64,000 bases of DNA, from NCBI GenBank assembly GCA_025617745.1, contig CM046858.1, positions 49,055,197 to 49,119,196 on the forward strand. Direction: 5' to 3'. The notes beneath the pieces are model-generated. The model was not told the DNA's origin. It saw only the letters and a list, made by a program, of their open reading frames with translations, and did not search any database. Each line of letters begins with the position of its first letter. Position 1 is the stretch's first letter. This document shows positions 35,101 through 45,608 of this stretch, in pieces. The DNA comes from Heliocidaris erythrogramma. Its lineage: Eukaryota; Echinodermata; Echinoidea; Camarodonta; Echinometridae. The position numbers were made by a program, and so were the translations under genes.

Positions 35101-38100
35101 AACTTAATTTACAATGGGCTTCTTGTTAATTGTTAAATGTGAACTTTAAAACATTTATCCGCATGTAAAAAGGGCTTCATGTTAATTGTTAAATCTGAAC
35201 TTCAAAAGTTTTTGTTGCATGTACTGCTGTAATTGGTAGGAGATAAGAAAGGTATACTGCATTTATAATGACTTTGGTTTAATGATTTGTAAATTGTTGA
35301 TTCATAAAGATGAACTGGTTCAGATGATGAAGTACAGATATCACGATGTTGTGCCAACAGTTTTTAATTACGATACTTTTTTTTTTTAATTTCAAATTTA
35401 GGGGTCCAGAAATAGGTTGTTTTTTGCTTTTTTATTAGATCTCCATAAGTGATTATTCTCTCCTTGATGATTTTTTTTTGTTTTAATTTTATTAGTGTAT
35501 TTATTTTTTTAAATTTATATATTTTTTTTTTCTAATTTTTATTATTTTTCTATTCATTTATTTTTTATTTTTTATTTTTATTTATTTATTTATGTATTTT
35601 TTTTTGTTTTTTTTTTTGGGGGGGTGTTAATTACCAAATTATCCCAATTATTTGAATGTTTGTATATTTGTCCTCTCTCTTTTATTCTATCATATCAGAA
35701 CTCTCCAGTTTATGGTCCTAGAGGTCTTGCACCAGGCTACCAAGTGACTAGTATCAATGGCTGCCCTGTCTATAACACAGAGACATGGACTCAATGCCTG
35801 CGAGGAGTAGTCTTTTATCCAGTCTTTGGACATTGTATGCCTGCAGGCAAGGCACAACAATTAAACAAGGCTGTCAAGTGTAAGTGAAACGTTGTGTGAA
35901 AACCGAGTACAGAGTTGACATTCATCTTGCTCTAATTACATGTACACTTTAAAGATGAAAGTGAGTTCTGGGACCTGTTTCATAAAACTTGGGGGGATGA
36001 TTCATTGATGTTTTTTTTTATTTCTCTATTTCTTTCAATAATTTTGAATTGCTTGTACATATTGTAATTGTTTTAATTCAATAAAACACATAAATAATTG
36101 TTATAAGCTACTGAAATCCTTGAATCTGATTGGCTGAAAGCAAATTTTTCATGGAAATGGGTCAGTTGTTATGAAACAGGGCCCAGGCCATGCAATCTCA
36201 TTCTGAAAGCAATAAGGCAAGGTTTATCATGTATGCATAAGAATTGGTGTATACTATGAGGTTTTTTGGAATCATCTAAATGATAAGAAAATTGACCCTA
36301 TCTCACTGAACAGCACATGCACTGCACACAGAAATGGGTATATGGGACTGCACACACCTGTGGCATGAATGTTCGGCCCAAACATTTCAGCTATGTCGAA
36401 TGCGAGGGCATTTGAAGAGCAATCCTTTTCAGGGGGCATTTCTACTATGATGTTCTTCCAAAGTGACTTAAAAGGAATGAGAAATCTCACAAATTATCTT
36501 TTTTCACCTTTCCCAGAACTCCACTTTCTCTTTAACATGCACATTGTAAAACTGATTTAACAATTATAACAATTCTTGGTTTATCAAGGAGTTGTGACAA
36601 GACTTAAGATGCATTTGTGATAAACATTTTCACTCTTAATGCACAGTATACAAGGGATCAGAAGGAGCATTTGAATGCTGTAGAAAGCGTTAGAATCCAT
36701 GGCTTAAATGAATTAAAATTCATGTTTTCATGAGAAGAGATCCTAAAGAAACATAAGGACTAGTTTTTATTACAATTAATAAACGGTTGCTAAAGGTTTT
36801 TATTTCCAAATCTAGTTGACGTTGCAAACGGAAGTCAAACTTTGAAAGCGTTTTTCTCGAAGAAATACTTTTCCACAGTCCTACATTATTCAAGTTTCAA
36901 AAGCTATTCACTAGTACTCACTCTCTAGAGTTGAACTATTTAGGAAATTAAAGCTTATGAAACGGAAAATGGTATTCAATAATAAAATGAAATTTCAAGA
37001 AATGCGACTTCTGCCTCATTTTGACGTGATGGGTCACACTTGAGTCATTTCTATTGAATATTTTCAATCTTTATTCACAGTGTACAAAGGATCAGGAGGA
37101 GCATTAGAATGCTGTAGAAATGACAGCATATCAGAACTGTGCTTTACATATAGGCTAGGCGAGGAAGCTGAAAAACCAGAAAAGGTAATTACTTTAAAAA
37201 AATATTCTAATTTGACTTGGATTTTTCTCATTGCTTCTTATAATGGAAATAACTTATTTTCTTCTCCTAAACAAAATAATTATAGCTTACACAAATAAGT
37301 GTTGTTTCAAACTCTGTTTAACGTTTCAAAATTGAATTTTATTTAGATTTGATCAAAACCTATTTCCCACATGTAAATACACTGTAATGACGCTAGGTTT
37401 TGCGAAATAAATAGGAGATAAGATTTTTGGTGCTTCATGTACTACCCTTGAAATAAAATAAGGAAATCCTCTTTGGTTAAGCAAATTTATACAAATTATC
37501 CTTATTATGTAATACAGTGCACTAGTATACAAGGTATCTATTCTTTAAAAAATGATGTGATTTAGGTTCAATACAATTTTACAATTATGAAACTGCCATT
37601 TCTAATTCCATTGCAACTTATTTCAAAATATATTATCCTATCGCAGTTTTTTTTCAAATTCCAGTCCTTGGCAGGTTGCAAGTTGTCTGTTGGCCTTTCT
37701 TTTGTTTTGTTGTAATAACTCATCTTCAAAACCAACATGACTGTTCTATGTGTTTGTGTTTATAGATGTATGCTTGTTTAGAAGCCAGACCAGTCATAGA
37801 GCTACCACGATGTCATAAAGCCAGTGATTGCCTCCAAACCAGGAAGATGGTGTGTCTCCGTCCCTCCCTGGATAACTCTAGTCGTTTACTGAGAGTGGCT
37901 CATAACTCGGGTCCTCCGGTACTCTATGTGGGAGATCCATACTTCTTTAGCTATACAGGTACGATATTTATTCTATAATAATTGTAATCTGAAATAAATT
38001 CAAGAGTTCTATTATTCTGGAGCCTAGGTCTGCTCTACAGGTGCTATATGGTGCCCTTAGAATGGCCCAAAGTATTCATTTTAATAAGTGGTTGTACCTT

Positions 38101-40168
38101 TTTTATTAAGCATTACATGGAGCTTTAGATATTGGCTAGCATGAAAATAGCTAGCAGACAAATTGATCAAATGAAATGACCACCAAAAATGGCTAGAACC
38201 ATTATAGTTTTGTATCTCATTGGCTAGGAGGCATGTGTGTTTTGTTTTGTATTCTTCTTTTGTTCTTATGTTGGGCAGGCATTTTATTGGAAACCTATAC
38301 CTTATTACCTGTTCCTAACATGGATAGTCATCAGTATGAACAAAAGAACATCTGTCAAGCTAATAGCGTAGTGTGGTTGATATTTTTGTTCCATAAAGAA
38401 ATTTTTCACAAGGGATTAATGATTGTTTTTGAAAGTATTAATGCACAAACATTTTTTATGTCTTAAAGACATACACCAAATGAATGAAATATATCTTTTA
38501 AAGTTGTAATTAGTTATTTTACATTTGTATTTTCTTCTGGGTTTTTTTTTTCCAGTGAGGATCAGCAGTTATGTTCCCAAGTATGACTGGCTTCCTCTCT
38601 CACTACCTGAGGTTATAGAGATGTTCTGCAAGTATCCTTTATCTGCCTCAAAGGCCGTTCAAGTGGTGAAATTTGTGTCAATGATTGATAGTACTAGTTG
38701 GATTTATAAGGCTATTTTTCCTGGGGTACGAAGTGCTGCATACTGTTATAACCCCAGCATTAGCTCAGCTTCCATTGTAAAACCCTGAAGCATTCCAGGA
38801 ATTACTTTCTACAGGGGAGCGTTTCAACAAGCATTTTGTCAGTGATTTTTACTGACAAATTTGCTCTCAGCCAATCAGATGCAAGGATTTCAGTAGCTTA
38901 TACTGTAAACGCTGTTATTTTCGCGCGATTAAATTTTTTGCGCTGAGCGGCCCCAAAACATATTCGCGGGTTCTTAAATTCGCGCTGCACAATTACACGC
39001 TCGTATGTACACCCACTCCGTTTATTGATTTACACACACGCAGTCCATTCAAATGCATACATGCGCAAATTTATACACACACGTGCTCAAAAATGAATTG
39101 GACACACATGCACACATATTAATGTGCTGAAGCGCGCAATTCAACCCGCATAGGAAATCAGGCTAATATTTTTGCGAGTTCTAGAATTCGCACCCGTCGA
39201 AAATAACTCGAAATCCGCGAAAATGAATGTAACACAAATATTTCTGCATTTACAGTTTCGGTTGTCGGTATAAATCATGGACAAAATGCTTGATGAAACG
39301 CCCCCCAGATACTCCTTTCCATCACCTGGGTTGAGAGTGACGAATATAGATTAATGTCATCCAAAGAGGAGGTTAGTGCTGTTACAGGGTTCAAAACCCC
39401 AGACGATCCAGTGACATACCCACTGGACCATAGATTGAAATCATGGGAATTTTGTAAATGTATCATCAGTTCTGAATTTTTGATTTTACATGGTTTCATG
39501 ATACAGTGAAACCTGTCTATTATGTACAGGTTCCTCTAATGTTTCAATTAGAAACACTTTTCAAGGGAAACGAAAACTGTGGTCTTTATAGACAGGTGGT
39601 CTTTCTATACAGGTACTGTAAAAGTGGAAATTTCTGTGCGATTAATTTTTCACGCTCGGCTGAGTGAAGTGAATTTCACACGTTTTTAATTTTGCCGACG
39701 CGCTAGGTTCATGGGCAAAAGAATACATAAACAAAAATATTTGCGTGCTTTTATTTTCGCGCATGCGCGAAAGTTATAACTCCATAGACAAATTACTTTA
39801 AATTTCTTTTATTTTCTCAAGTAATTTAATGACAATGCTTTGCCCCCCCCCCCCACTTCTGAAGATTCAAGTTAAAGTATATATAGTTCTGTACAGCATA
39901 GTAATGTGTGTTGTAAACCTTGACCAACCACCTCTTTCACACCAGATATTTAATCTCGCTGTCAGGGGCTCTTGCAATCCTCAACGCCATGCCTTGCTAT
40001 GCCCTGGACGGCCAGTGGATCCTGATGGCTGCCGTTGAACACTTCTTACCAGGCGTCATACCCAGCCCCTCGGATCGTAACGTCATCTACAGTCTCATCA
40101 TGATCTTCGGTACAGTCATCCTCATCGCTAACGTCGTTCTTGCCATGTTTACGTTGGTCGCTAGGTAG
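29065..40168 (+). CDS. MBTPS2: Membrane-bound transcription factor site-2 protease (S2P), nine coding exons
   Basis: Join of 29065-29139, 32284-32550, 32912-33015, 34844-35090, 35699-35879, 37081-37184, 37766-37958, 38556-38631 and 39946-40168. It gives 489 residues with every GT-AG junction and phase consistent. S2P is a Golgi intramembrane zinc metalloprotease that releases SREBP and ATF6 after the site-1 cut. The sequence shows an N-terminal hydrophobic segment, a second membrane segment in exon 2, HELGH (zinc ligands and catalytic Glu) in exon 3, [18 protein letters not shown] in exon 4, a Cys-rich PDZ-like part in exons 5-7, and ALDGQW (third zinc ligand region) in exon 9. It is about 30 residues shorter than the human protein, mainly because the human poly-Ser insert is absent. 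Introns range from 361 bp to 3.1 kb and hold several TE copies. No defect is visible. Confidence 0.96.
29140..32283 (+). other. MBTPS2 intron 1
   Basis: A 3.1-kb intron. Positions 29506-29877 are open on both strands for over 100 codons and not CpG-depleted, without a recognisable domain. A CpG-rich inverted repeat lies at 30405-30480. A poly-A run lies at about 30088. One palindromic MITE lies at 32113-32256, just before the exon 2 acceptor. Confidence 0.6.
32113..32256. mobile_element. Hairpin MITE, family A, copy 1
   Basis: Arms GGGGAGCATTTCATGAAAGG and CAGATATTTTATCCGACA are mirrored around the shared core GTTATAAGCTACTGAAATCC then TTGCATCTGATTGGCTGAGA. The copy lies about 30 bp upstream of the MBTPS2 exon 2 splice acceptor. 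Confidence 0.88.
32284..32550 (+). CDS. MBTPS2: MBTPS2 exon 2
   Basis: 89 codons, phase 0 at both ends. It encodes [20 protein letters not shown] followed by the hydrophobic segment [20 protein letters not shown]. It aligns with the region before the human serine-rich insert. That insert is missing here, leaving only [12 protein letters not shown]. Confidence 0.93.
32912..33015 (+). CDS. MBTPS2: MBTPS2 exon 3 (HELGH)
   Basis: Encodes [20 protein letters not shown] then [19 protein letters not shown] supplies two zinc ligands and the catalytic glutamate. Phase 2 at its donor, completed by the first base of exon 4 to give Arg. Confidence 0.96.
33320..33895 (+). pseudogene. LINE (CR1/L2-like) reverse-transcriptase C-terminus and 3' tail in intron 3
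   Basis: Plus-strand translation reads [76 protein letters not shown] and [15 protein letters not shown] followed by a stop. This is the usual end of CR1/L2-group ORF2. One in-frame stop lies near 33506. The 3' end GCGCTATATAAGTATC plus (TTA)n is the typical tail. It is 5'-truncated and dead, in the same orientation as MBTPS2. Confidence 0.85.
33890..34275. mobile_element. TTAA-flanked MITE, family B, copy 1
   Basis: Starts at TTAAAGATAAAGTTGAGTTC, in the microsatellite tail of the LINE. It shares CACACAGAAATGGGTATATG and GAGGGCATTTGA-type words with the copies at 35949, 40615 and 54180. The right end is diverged. Confidence 0.75.
34844..35090 (+). CDS. MBTPS2: MBTPS2 exon 4
   Basis: Encodes [40 protein letters not shown] and [20 protein letters not shown], then ITEVSP. 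It covers the conserved region after the zinc motif, including the next membrane segments. Acceptor phase 2, donor phase 0. Confidence 0.95.
35699..35879 (+). CDS. MBTPS2: MBTPS2 exon 5
   Basis: Encodes [20 protein letters not shown] then [13 protein letters not shown] and FGHCMPAG. This is the PDZ-like regulatory region with conserved Cys residues. A T-rich low-complexity tract (about 35370-35620) precedes the acceptor. Donor phase 1. Confidence 0.93.
35949..36535. mobile_element. MITE family B, copy 2, containing a family A MITE
   Basis: TTAA at 35949-35952 and 36532-36535 bounds a family B copy. A diverged family A hairpin (about 35968-36186; TGTTTCATAAAACTTGGGG ... GTTATGAAACAGGGCCC) sits inside it, so A inserted after B. 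The A copy also carries about 100 bp of extra AT-rich sequence in its left half. Confidence 0.75.
36645..36693 (+). pseudogene. Relic duplicate of MBTPS2 exon 6 in intron 5
   Basis: CACAG|TATACAAGGGATCAGAAGGA then GCATTTGAATGCTGTAGAAA matches the acceptor and first ~43 bases of exon 6 at 37079-37122 with only a few differences. Similarity ends just where the frame would reach a TAG stop (36691-36693). It keeps an AG acceptor. If spliced it would truncate the protein. Confidence 0.85.
37081..37184 (+). CDS. MBTPS2: MBTPS2 exon 6
   Basis: Encodes [20 protein letters not shown] then [14 protein letters not shown], matching the ECC...CFSYR block of S2P. Acceptor phase 1, donor phase 0. A partial duplicate lies 434 bp upstream. 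Confidence 0.93.
37766..37958 (+). CDS. MBTPS2: MBTPS2 exon 7
   Basis: Encodes [20 protein letters not shown] then [20 protein letters not shown] and [13 protein letters not shown], with the Cys pattern of the luminal region. Acceptor phase 0, donor phase 1. Confidence 0.93.
38556..38631 (+). CDS. MBTPS2: MBTPS2 exon 8
   Basis: Short exon encoding [20 protein letters not shown] then EMFCK, aligning with the human segment just before the LSGALA helix. Preceded by a strong T-tract acceptor. Donor phase 2. Confidence 0.92.
38812..39308. mobile_element. Hairpin MITE family A, copy 3, split by another MITE
   Basis: The left half is 38812-38900 (GGGGAGCGTTTCAACAAGCA ... AGTAGCTTA) and the right half 39257-39308 (GGTTGTCGGTATAAATC ... 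GCTTGATGAAACGCCCC). The middle is displaced by the element at 38901-39256. Confidence 0.8.
38901..39256. mobile_element. ACTGTAAA-terminated MITE in intron 8
   Basis: Begins TACTGTAAACGC and ends GCATTTACAGT, with TTATTTTCGCGCGATT-like interior. A related partial copy starts at 39610 (TACTGTAAAAGTGGAAATTT) and runs to about 39780. This family style is widespread in marine invertebrates. The TA-type target is inferred. Confidence 0.7.
39610..39780. mobile_element. Second ACTGTAAA-type MITE, partial
   Basis: TACTGTAAAAGTGGAAATTT is followed by CTGTGCGATTAATTTTTCAC and a right part with TTATTTTCGCGCATGCGCGA. It is related to 38901-39256 but diverged, and its right terminus is unclear. Confidence 0.55.
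39946..40168 (+). CDS. MBTPS2: MBTPS2 exon 9 (last coding exon)
   Basis: Encodes [20 protein letters not shown] then [14 protein letters not shown] and the last membrane segment [20 protein letters not shown], ending LVAR and a TAG. ALDGQW corresponds to the conserved (N)PxDG/LDG zinc-ligand motif of S2P. Confidence 0.95.
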
Positions 40169-40614
40169 CAGAGGGAATGATGGGATAGGGTGGGGATATT
40201 TTTGTATTCTATTTTTATGATTATTTTTCAATTTTTTGTATAAAAAACTTTTTTAAGAGTTGTAGGAATTGTAAATATTCCCTGACATAAGACAGAAGGA
40301 TATATTTCATGAATACATCTACTTCTTTTCAAATTACTGAAATCACTTGTTTTGGTGCAGCAGATTTACTCGACACGGTATGCATGCTTCCATGGTATTT
40401 TTGTAGAACTTCAATTGCTTGTAGAAGTTTCTTATTCCATTATTCATGTACTACTACTGTACATACATATTTTTTTCTGTTTTTTTTTCCTTTATTTCTT
40501 TACACTTTACTTATAAGGGTATGCTGAGAAAGAATGGAACTGCTATCATGATCTACGGTGCAATTAAAGACAATCACTGCACACAAACACATCAGCCCAC
40601 ATTTTACAAAATAT
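40169..40614 (+). other. MBTPS2 3' flank and probable 3' UTR
   Basis: AT-rich noncoding sequence. No perfect AATAAA close to the stop was noticed. ATTAAA at about 40564 is a possible poly(A) signal. Confidence 0.4.
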
Positions 40615-40696
40615 GTTGAAGGTTGAGTCCTGGGAAAGGTGAAAAATAATTTGTGAGCTTTCTCATTCCTTTTATGTCAATTTGGAAGAACATTGT

Positions 40697-40871
40697 TGTA
40701 GGATATTTGGAGGGGCACTGACAAAGTAAACCAAGACACAAGTTCTACCAGTTCACGTGTGTTTATTGCGCGCTATACGTGTCACCGCGCATGCGTACAT
40801 GTACCACTTACAAGAGGCATATCATTATGCAAATACACCACAGAGGCATATCATTATGCAAATATACCACA
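40697..40871 (-). repeat. 3' LTR of the gypsy element
   Basis: 175 bp, from TGTAGGATATTTGG to AATATACCACA in plus-strand reading. It contains a tandem duplication of GAGGCATATCATTATGCAAA that is absent from the other LTR. The purine tract AAGGGGGGAGCAG (minus strand, 40872-40884) just inside is the likely polypurine tract. Confidence 0.9.
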
Positions 40872-41429
40872 CTGCTCCCCCCTTAAAGAATATGAGTCCT
40901 AATACTTAAACAGACCCAACAGCCAGTTTTATATAATTGTGCAAATTACACTATAATAATGCAATACCCTATTTCTTGCAATGCCATTGTAATTTCAAGT
41001 TTCCTAAATAACATTTTAACCTGGACGGCAGTGTTTAACATCATGGCGCCAGTTATGTTGTAATTCCATACTGAGACTCCAAGAAAGTGGATGTTTACTG
41101 TACAAACAAAATATCACTATCATGCGATAATGCAAGATGTCATGATAACAATGTTATCATAACTGTAATTTTAACTACTGTATGGCTTTGAACTACTCAA
41201 ATTTATAACTCCTTTGTATCGCACCATAATTTCACCATATTCTCCTCCTTCTTTCAAGGGAGTTAGAAACATGCATTCAATTTATACACATATTACTGAA
41301 CGTGAGCTGTTGTTTTGTTAATTTGCATTCCGATCCAACATCGAATAAAATTTTATGTAAATCGCAAATTCGTAATCTTCGTCATATTCGTTTCCATAGT
41401 CATCATCTTAAACTTCTATCATTACTTGC

Positions 41430-41735
41430 TCAGTAAGTCAACTTGACAACAGGTTTGCAAAGTCTTTGTGACCTTCTTAGTTTTGGTGGACTTTCACCAT
41501 GACTGTTTGTGTTGTTGAATGAGGATGTTTTCGCTCCCTCAGCATTCGGGTGTTCAGTTTGAGGTGTGAACATCTCTGGCGTTATTACAAAATCATCCAA
41601 AATTCTGTCACTAACAGACTCATGCAAACTCTGCGTGTCATCTTTGGCTTCCAGCATGTGGTCTAGATGTACACTTCGTACTCTGTCACCAATCTCTACC
41701 AAGTACTTTCTTGTACCACAAACTGCGACCACAGT
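41430..41735 (-). pseudogene. Integrase C-terminal tail, out of frame
   Basis: About 100 codons beginning after a frame break and including VCGTRKYLVEIGDRVRSVHL then DHMLEA. This resembles the C-terminal chromatin/target-binding portion of Ty3/gypsy integrases. It ends in a Lys/Arg-rich tail and a stop before the polypurine tract. Confidence 0.7.
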
Positions 41736-43158
41736 TTCCTACTTCCCACTTGTTTACCTTGTTCGCTTTATGTGGGGGAATGAGAACACAAACTTTATTA
41801 CCAACAACAAAATTGCGATGCTTTTTACTGCTACCACTCTGTTTCGCCTGACTTGCCTGCTTGTTTTCAACTTTTGGTGACAAGTCAGGCATGACCAAAC
41901 TTAACCTAGTTCTCAACCTTCTCTTCATTAACAGTACTGCTGGGGTATACCCAGTTGTTGAGTGAGGTGTGGTACGATACTTCAACAAGAAATTTGCTAG
42001 TCTCTGTTTCATACTGAACTGTGAACTACCTGCAAGGACTTGCTTTTTGAGAGCTTGTTTGACAACTCTAACGGATCTTTCAGCAGCACCATTTGATACT
42101 GGATGGTATGCAGGCACCAAAATGTGCTTGACACCATTCTGTTTCATAAACTCTTCAAAAACTGCAGCCCTAAACTGTGGACCATTGTCCGACACTAACT
42201 CCTCTGGAATCCCATGAGTAGCAAAAATGGCTCTCAACTCCTCTATGGTTCTATGGGTTGTTGTGTTTGTGCCCATGAACACCACCTCGATCCATTTTGA
42301 ATGACTGTCAATCAACACAAGAAAATTGTCATTCCCGAATTCACAGAAATCAACATGAACTCTCTGAAATGGCCTTGATGGCCACCGCCATGTTTCAGTT
42401 GGCGCTTTTGGTGGTCTACTCCTAACACTCTGGCACACAGTGCATCTGCTTGTCATTTCTTCCATTTCTTTGTCTAGACCCGGCCAAAACATGAACCCTC
42501 TAGCAATTGCTTTCATGGCTACAATCCCTGAATGCTCTGAATGTAGCTCACTGAGAAGTCTCTGTCTCAGTGATTTTGGAACTACCACCCTATGTCCCCA
42601 TTTGAGACAACCTTGATCACATGACAACTCAAATCTTCTACTATGATATGGTTTCAAATCATCATTCATAGGTACTGTTTCTGACCAACCGTACAAAGTT
42701 TGTTCATATGCTTGCTTGAGCACCGAGTCCTTCTTGGTCTCTGCAGCAATCTCTGCTGCTGTCACTGGAAAGTCATTGTCCACTACATCAGTCACATAAA
42801 TGGTACCCTCTGTACCATCTTCAGAATCCTCATGTGGTAAACGGGACAACGCATCTGCAACCGCGTTCTCTTTCGAACTAAGATACTCGATGCTGTAGTC
42901 GTATTGCGACAGAAGTACTGCCCATCGCTGCATACGTGATGCTGCCATTGTCGGGATTGACGACTTCGGACCCAAAATGTGAAGTAGCGGCTTATGATCT
43001 GTGAGCAACGTGAAATGTCTACCTAACAGAATCTGATGAAACTTCTTTATGCCGAACATGATTCCTAGCGCTTCCTTCTCAATTTGTGCGTAGTTAGGCT
43101 CACTCTTCGTCAGCGTGCGAGATGCAAACGCTATCGGCTTTGTTTCTCCGTTATCCAT
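41686..43158 (-). CDS. RNase H (part) and integrase of the gypsy element
   Basis: A 490-codon frame. N-terminal RNase H blocks (IAFASRTLTKSEPNYAQIEK then LTDHKPLLHI) are followed by the integrase HHCC zinc domain (HSEHSG ... CTVCQSV) and the DDE core (VDFCEFG, LVSDNGPQF, NGAAERSV with the last Glu). The catalytic triad is intact in sequence. The frame is offset from the upstream pol frame by a small indel near 43131-43158 and breaks again near 41735, so a full polyprotein cannot be made from this copy. Confidence 0.9.
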   Translation of the reverse strand: MDNGETKPIAFASRTLTKSEPNYAQIEKEALGIMFGIKKFHQILLGRHFTLLTDHKPLLHILGPKSSIPTMAASRMQRWAVLLSQYDYSIEYLSSKENAVADALSRLPHEDSEDGTEGTIYVTDVVDNDFPVTAAEIAAETKKDSVLKQAYEQTLYGWSETVPMNDDLKPYHSRRFELSCDQGCLKWGHRVVVPKSLRQRLLSELHSEHSGIVAMKAIARGFMFWPGLDKEMEEMTSRCTVCQSVRSRPPKAPTETWRWPSRPFQRVHVDFCEFGNDNFLVLIDSHSKWIEVVFMGTNTTTHRTIEELRAIFATHGIPEELVSDNGPQFRAAVFEEFMKQNGVKHILVPAYHPVSNGAAERSVRVVKQALKKQVLAGSSQFSMKQRLANFLLKYRTTPHSTTGYTPAVLLMKRRLRTRLSLVMPDLSPKVENKQASQAKQSGSSKKHRNFVVGNKVCVLIPPHKANKVNKWEVGNCGRSLWYKKVLGRDW

Positions 43159-45300
43159 GACATGACTGCTCCAACACCATAATTTGATGCATCACAAGCT
43201 AGGCTCAACTCGCGTTTGTTGTCATAATGAACGAGAAGTGCATCGCTGGTCAACATGCGCTTACACTTCATGTACGCTTCCTGTTGAGGTTTTGACCACG
43301 CCCACTTCTCATCTTTCTGTAGCAGCTTGTGTAGAGGGGCCAAAACTGACGCAAGATCCGGCAAGAATCGCGAGTAGAACTGAACCATCCCCAAGAATGA
43401 CCTGAGCTCAGTCACATTCTTCAGCTGCGGGGCATTGATGATTGGCTCAATTTTCTCCTTGATGGGTTGCAGCCCCTGTGAGCTGACTTTCAACCCGAGG
43501 TACAACACTTCACTTTTCACAAAGCCACATTTGTTTTCCTTGAGCTTCACATTGTGATCATTCAACCGCTTCAACACTTGAGCTAGGATTTCCAAATTTT
43601 CCTCCACTGTCGCTGTAGTGATTAACACATCATCCTGATTGCACAAACAGTGGGAAATGCCTTGAAGGAACTTATCCATGATCGACTGGAAAATCTTCGG
43701 GGAGGATTTGACACCATAGGGCAACTTTGTGTACGAATATAGCCCCATGTGTGTGTTGATCGTGAGAAATTCCTGACTTTGTTGATCCAGGTTGAGCTGA
43801 GCATACGCGTGCGACAGATCCAATTTCGTGAAGACCTTTGTACCTCCCAACTCTGCATACAGATCCTGCGATGTCGGTAGAGGATAACACTCATCATCAA
43901 CTGCTCTGTTGACCGTGGTCTTGTAGTCGCCGCATAACCGCACCGATCCATCTGCCTTCGGCACGACAACTATGGGCGTTGCCCATTCGCTATAGTCCGT
44001 TTTCACTATAACGTTGTTCTTCTCCAGGTTTCTCAGTTCTTTCTCAACCACCTCCTTAAGCGCGTATGGCACCGGACGTGGCCTGCAGTAGACTGGAGCT
44101 GCACCATCCTTGATACGAACGTGCGCTTCCTCGCCAGTGATTCCTTCATAGCTGTACTCATCGAGCAACTTCTTCAGCGTCGCAGACTCCTCGACATGGA
44201 ACACGGTGTTCCAATCCAGCTTCAATTTGGACAGCCAGTTCTTGCCCATCAGCGTAGGCCTTCTCCTATAGCTGGACACCATCAAAGGCAAACGCAGTGT
44301 TTGACCTCTATAGGTCACTTCACAATCAAATTGTCCGTCCATACGCAATTGTTCCCCAGAATAAGTGTTGAGGTTAACTTCGGTGGGACGCAACGGTATC
44401 TGGCTGAAATATTTGTCATAAGTGTCTCTACTCATAATCGAACAATCAGCCTGGGTATCGACCCTCATCGATATATGCCTATCGTTGATTACCACTTCAG
44501 TCTCGTATTTGTTCGGACCGTCCGACTCGGTCGCGTATACACAATACAAATCGAGTTCACGCTGCGGCTTCATGGATGTCGTTACCTCGTCTGTCTCATC
44601 TAGTGCATGGACTGCACCAGGTTTGCGTTGCTTATTCCGGTTTGGTCCACTAGGCTTCGCCGATCTACACACTTTGGAGATGTGTCCTTTCTTGTCACAA
44701 TTAAAACACTGTGCAGTCTTAAACGGGCATTCCGCCGGGGCGTGACTTTTTGAACTACAGCGATAGCACTCCGCACCTTGACGTGGTGCCTTTTTCTGTT
44801 TGGGCTTGCTCTGCCTCGGCCGACTTCTCTGGCTGTGCACACTTCCCGTTGCCGCCGGTGAATGTAGTGCTCTGGCCTGCTTAGCAGCCATCTCCATAGC
44901 CAGAGCTGCCTGGGTCACTGTAGCAAATGTCAGATTTGGTGTGTTCAGCAATTTCCCCTGAATCCGCTCGTCTCCCAATCCACAAACAAATCTGTCCCGT
45001 AGGGCTCGATCTAGAAATGCTCCAAAGTTACAATGTATGGACAAGTTTTTCAACGCAACAATGAATTCGCTGATTGTCTCTCCATTCTTCTGTGTTCTCG
45101 TATTGAACTTATAGCTCTCCGCTATCTCAGATGGTTTTGGATCAAAACGAGTCTTCAGTTTCTCGATGATTGCAGCAAATGCACAGTCTTTTGGTTTCTG
45201 CGGAGCCAACAAGTGACTGAGGATGGCGTATGTTTCAGGACCAATTTCAGTCGACAATATAGCCTTCTTACGGTCAAGGGTTGTCGAATCCGTCGGCGAA
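43131..45300 (-). CDS. Gag (most), protease, reverse transcriptase and start of RNase H
   Basis: A single long frame. Gag has capsid-like sequence then two CCHC knuckles (CYRCSSKSHAPAEC and CFNCDKKGHISKVC). The protease block reads RVDTQADCSIMS, where a glycine is expected after DT. The RT includes LCGDYKTTVNRAVDDECYPL, LDLSHAYAQLNL and the active-site block CNQDDVLITT, where the usual Y/F-x-D-D aromatic is replaced by Asn. RNase H begins with LACDASNYGVGAVMS. The first ~38 codons of gag lie in another frame (45304-45415, starting MAAPSGYIGRLG), so a frameshift exists near 45300. Confidence 0.9.
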
Positions 45301-45303
45301 GTT

Positions 45304-45415
45304 TCAACAATGTAGCCGTGAAGAATAAGTCCATTCTTTCTGTGTATGACTCGAAAGGCTCTCGAGCTTTGTCGTAAGTTCCGAGACGGCCGATGTACCC
45401 ACTGGGCGCTGCCAT
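45304..45415 (-). pseudogene. Gag N-terminus in a different frame
   Basis: Starts MAAPSGYIGRLGTYDKAREP and continues ESYTERMDLFF, typical of the gag start in this group of elements, then loses similarity where the neighbouring frame takes over. It lies about 190 bp inside the 5' LTR. Confidence 0.75.
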
Positions 45416-45608
45416 CTTGTTTGTTTACAAACTACACACACACACACGGGTCTACGTAGAAAATCAATGGGACGTACTACATGTACGTGTCGCGAAAGTT
45501 ACTCACGCACTGACGCAGTTCCATCTACAATCGACGGTAACTTTAGGCTCAAAAATGTCACACAATAGGTTACCGTTTGAGTTCAGCTTCACAGTCCTCG
45601 TCGCCAAC

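Noticed and set aside
44121..45377. Plus-strand frames over 100 residues opposite the gypsy gag-pol
   Set aside because: Antisense shadows of the real minus-strand retrotransposon frames.
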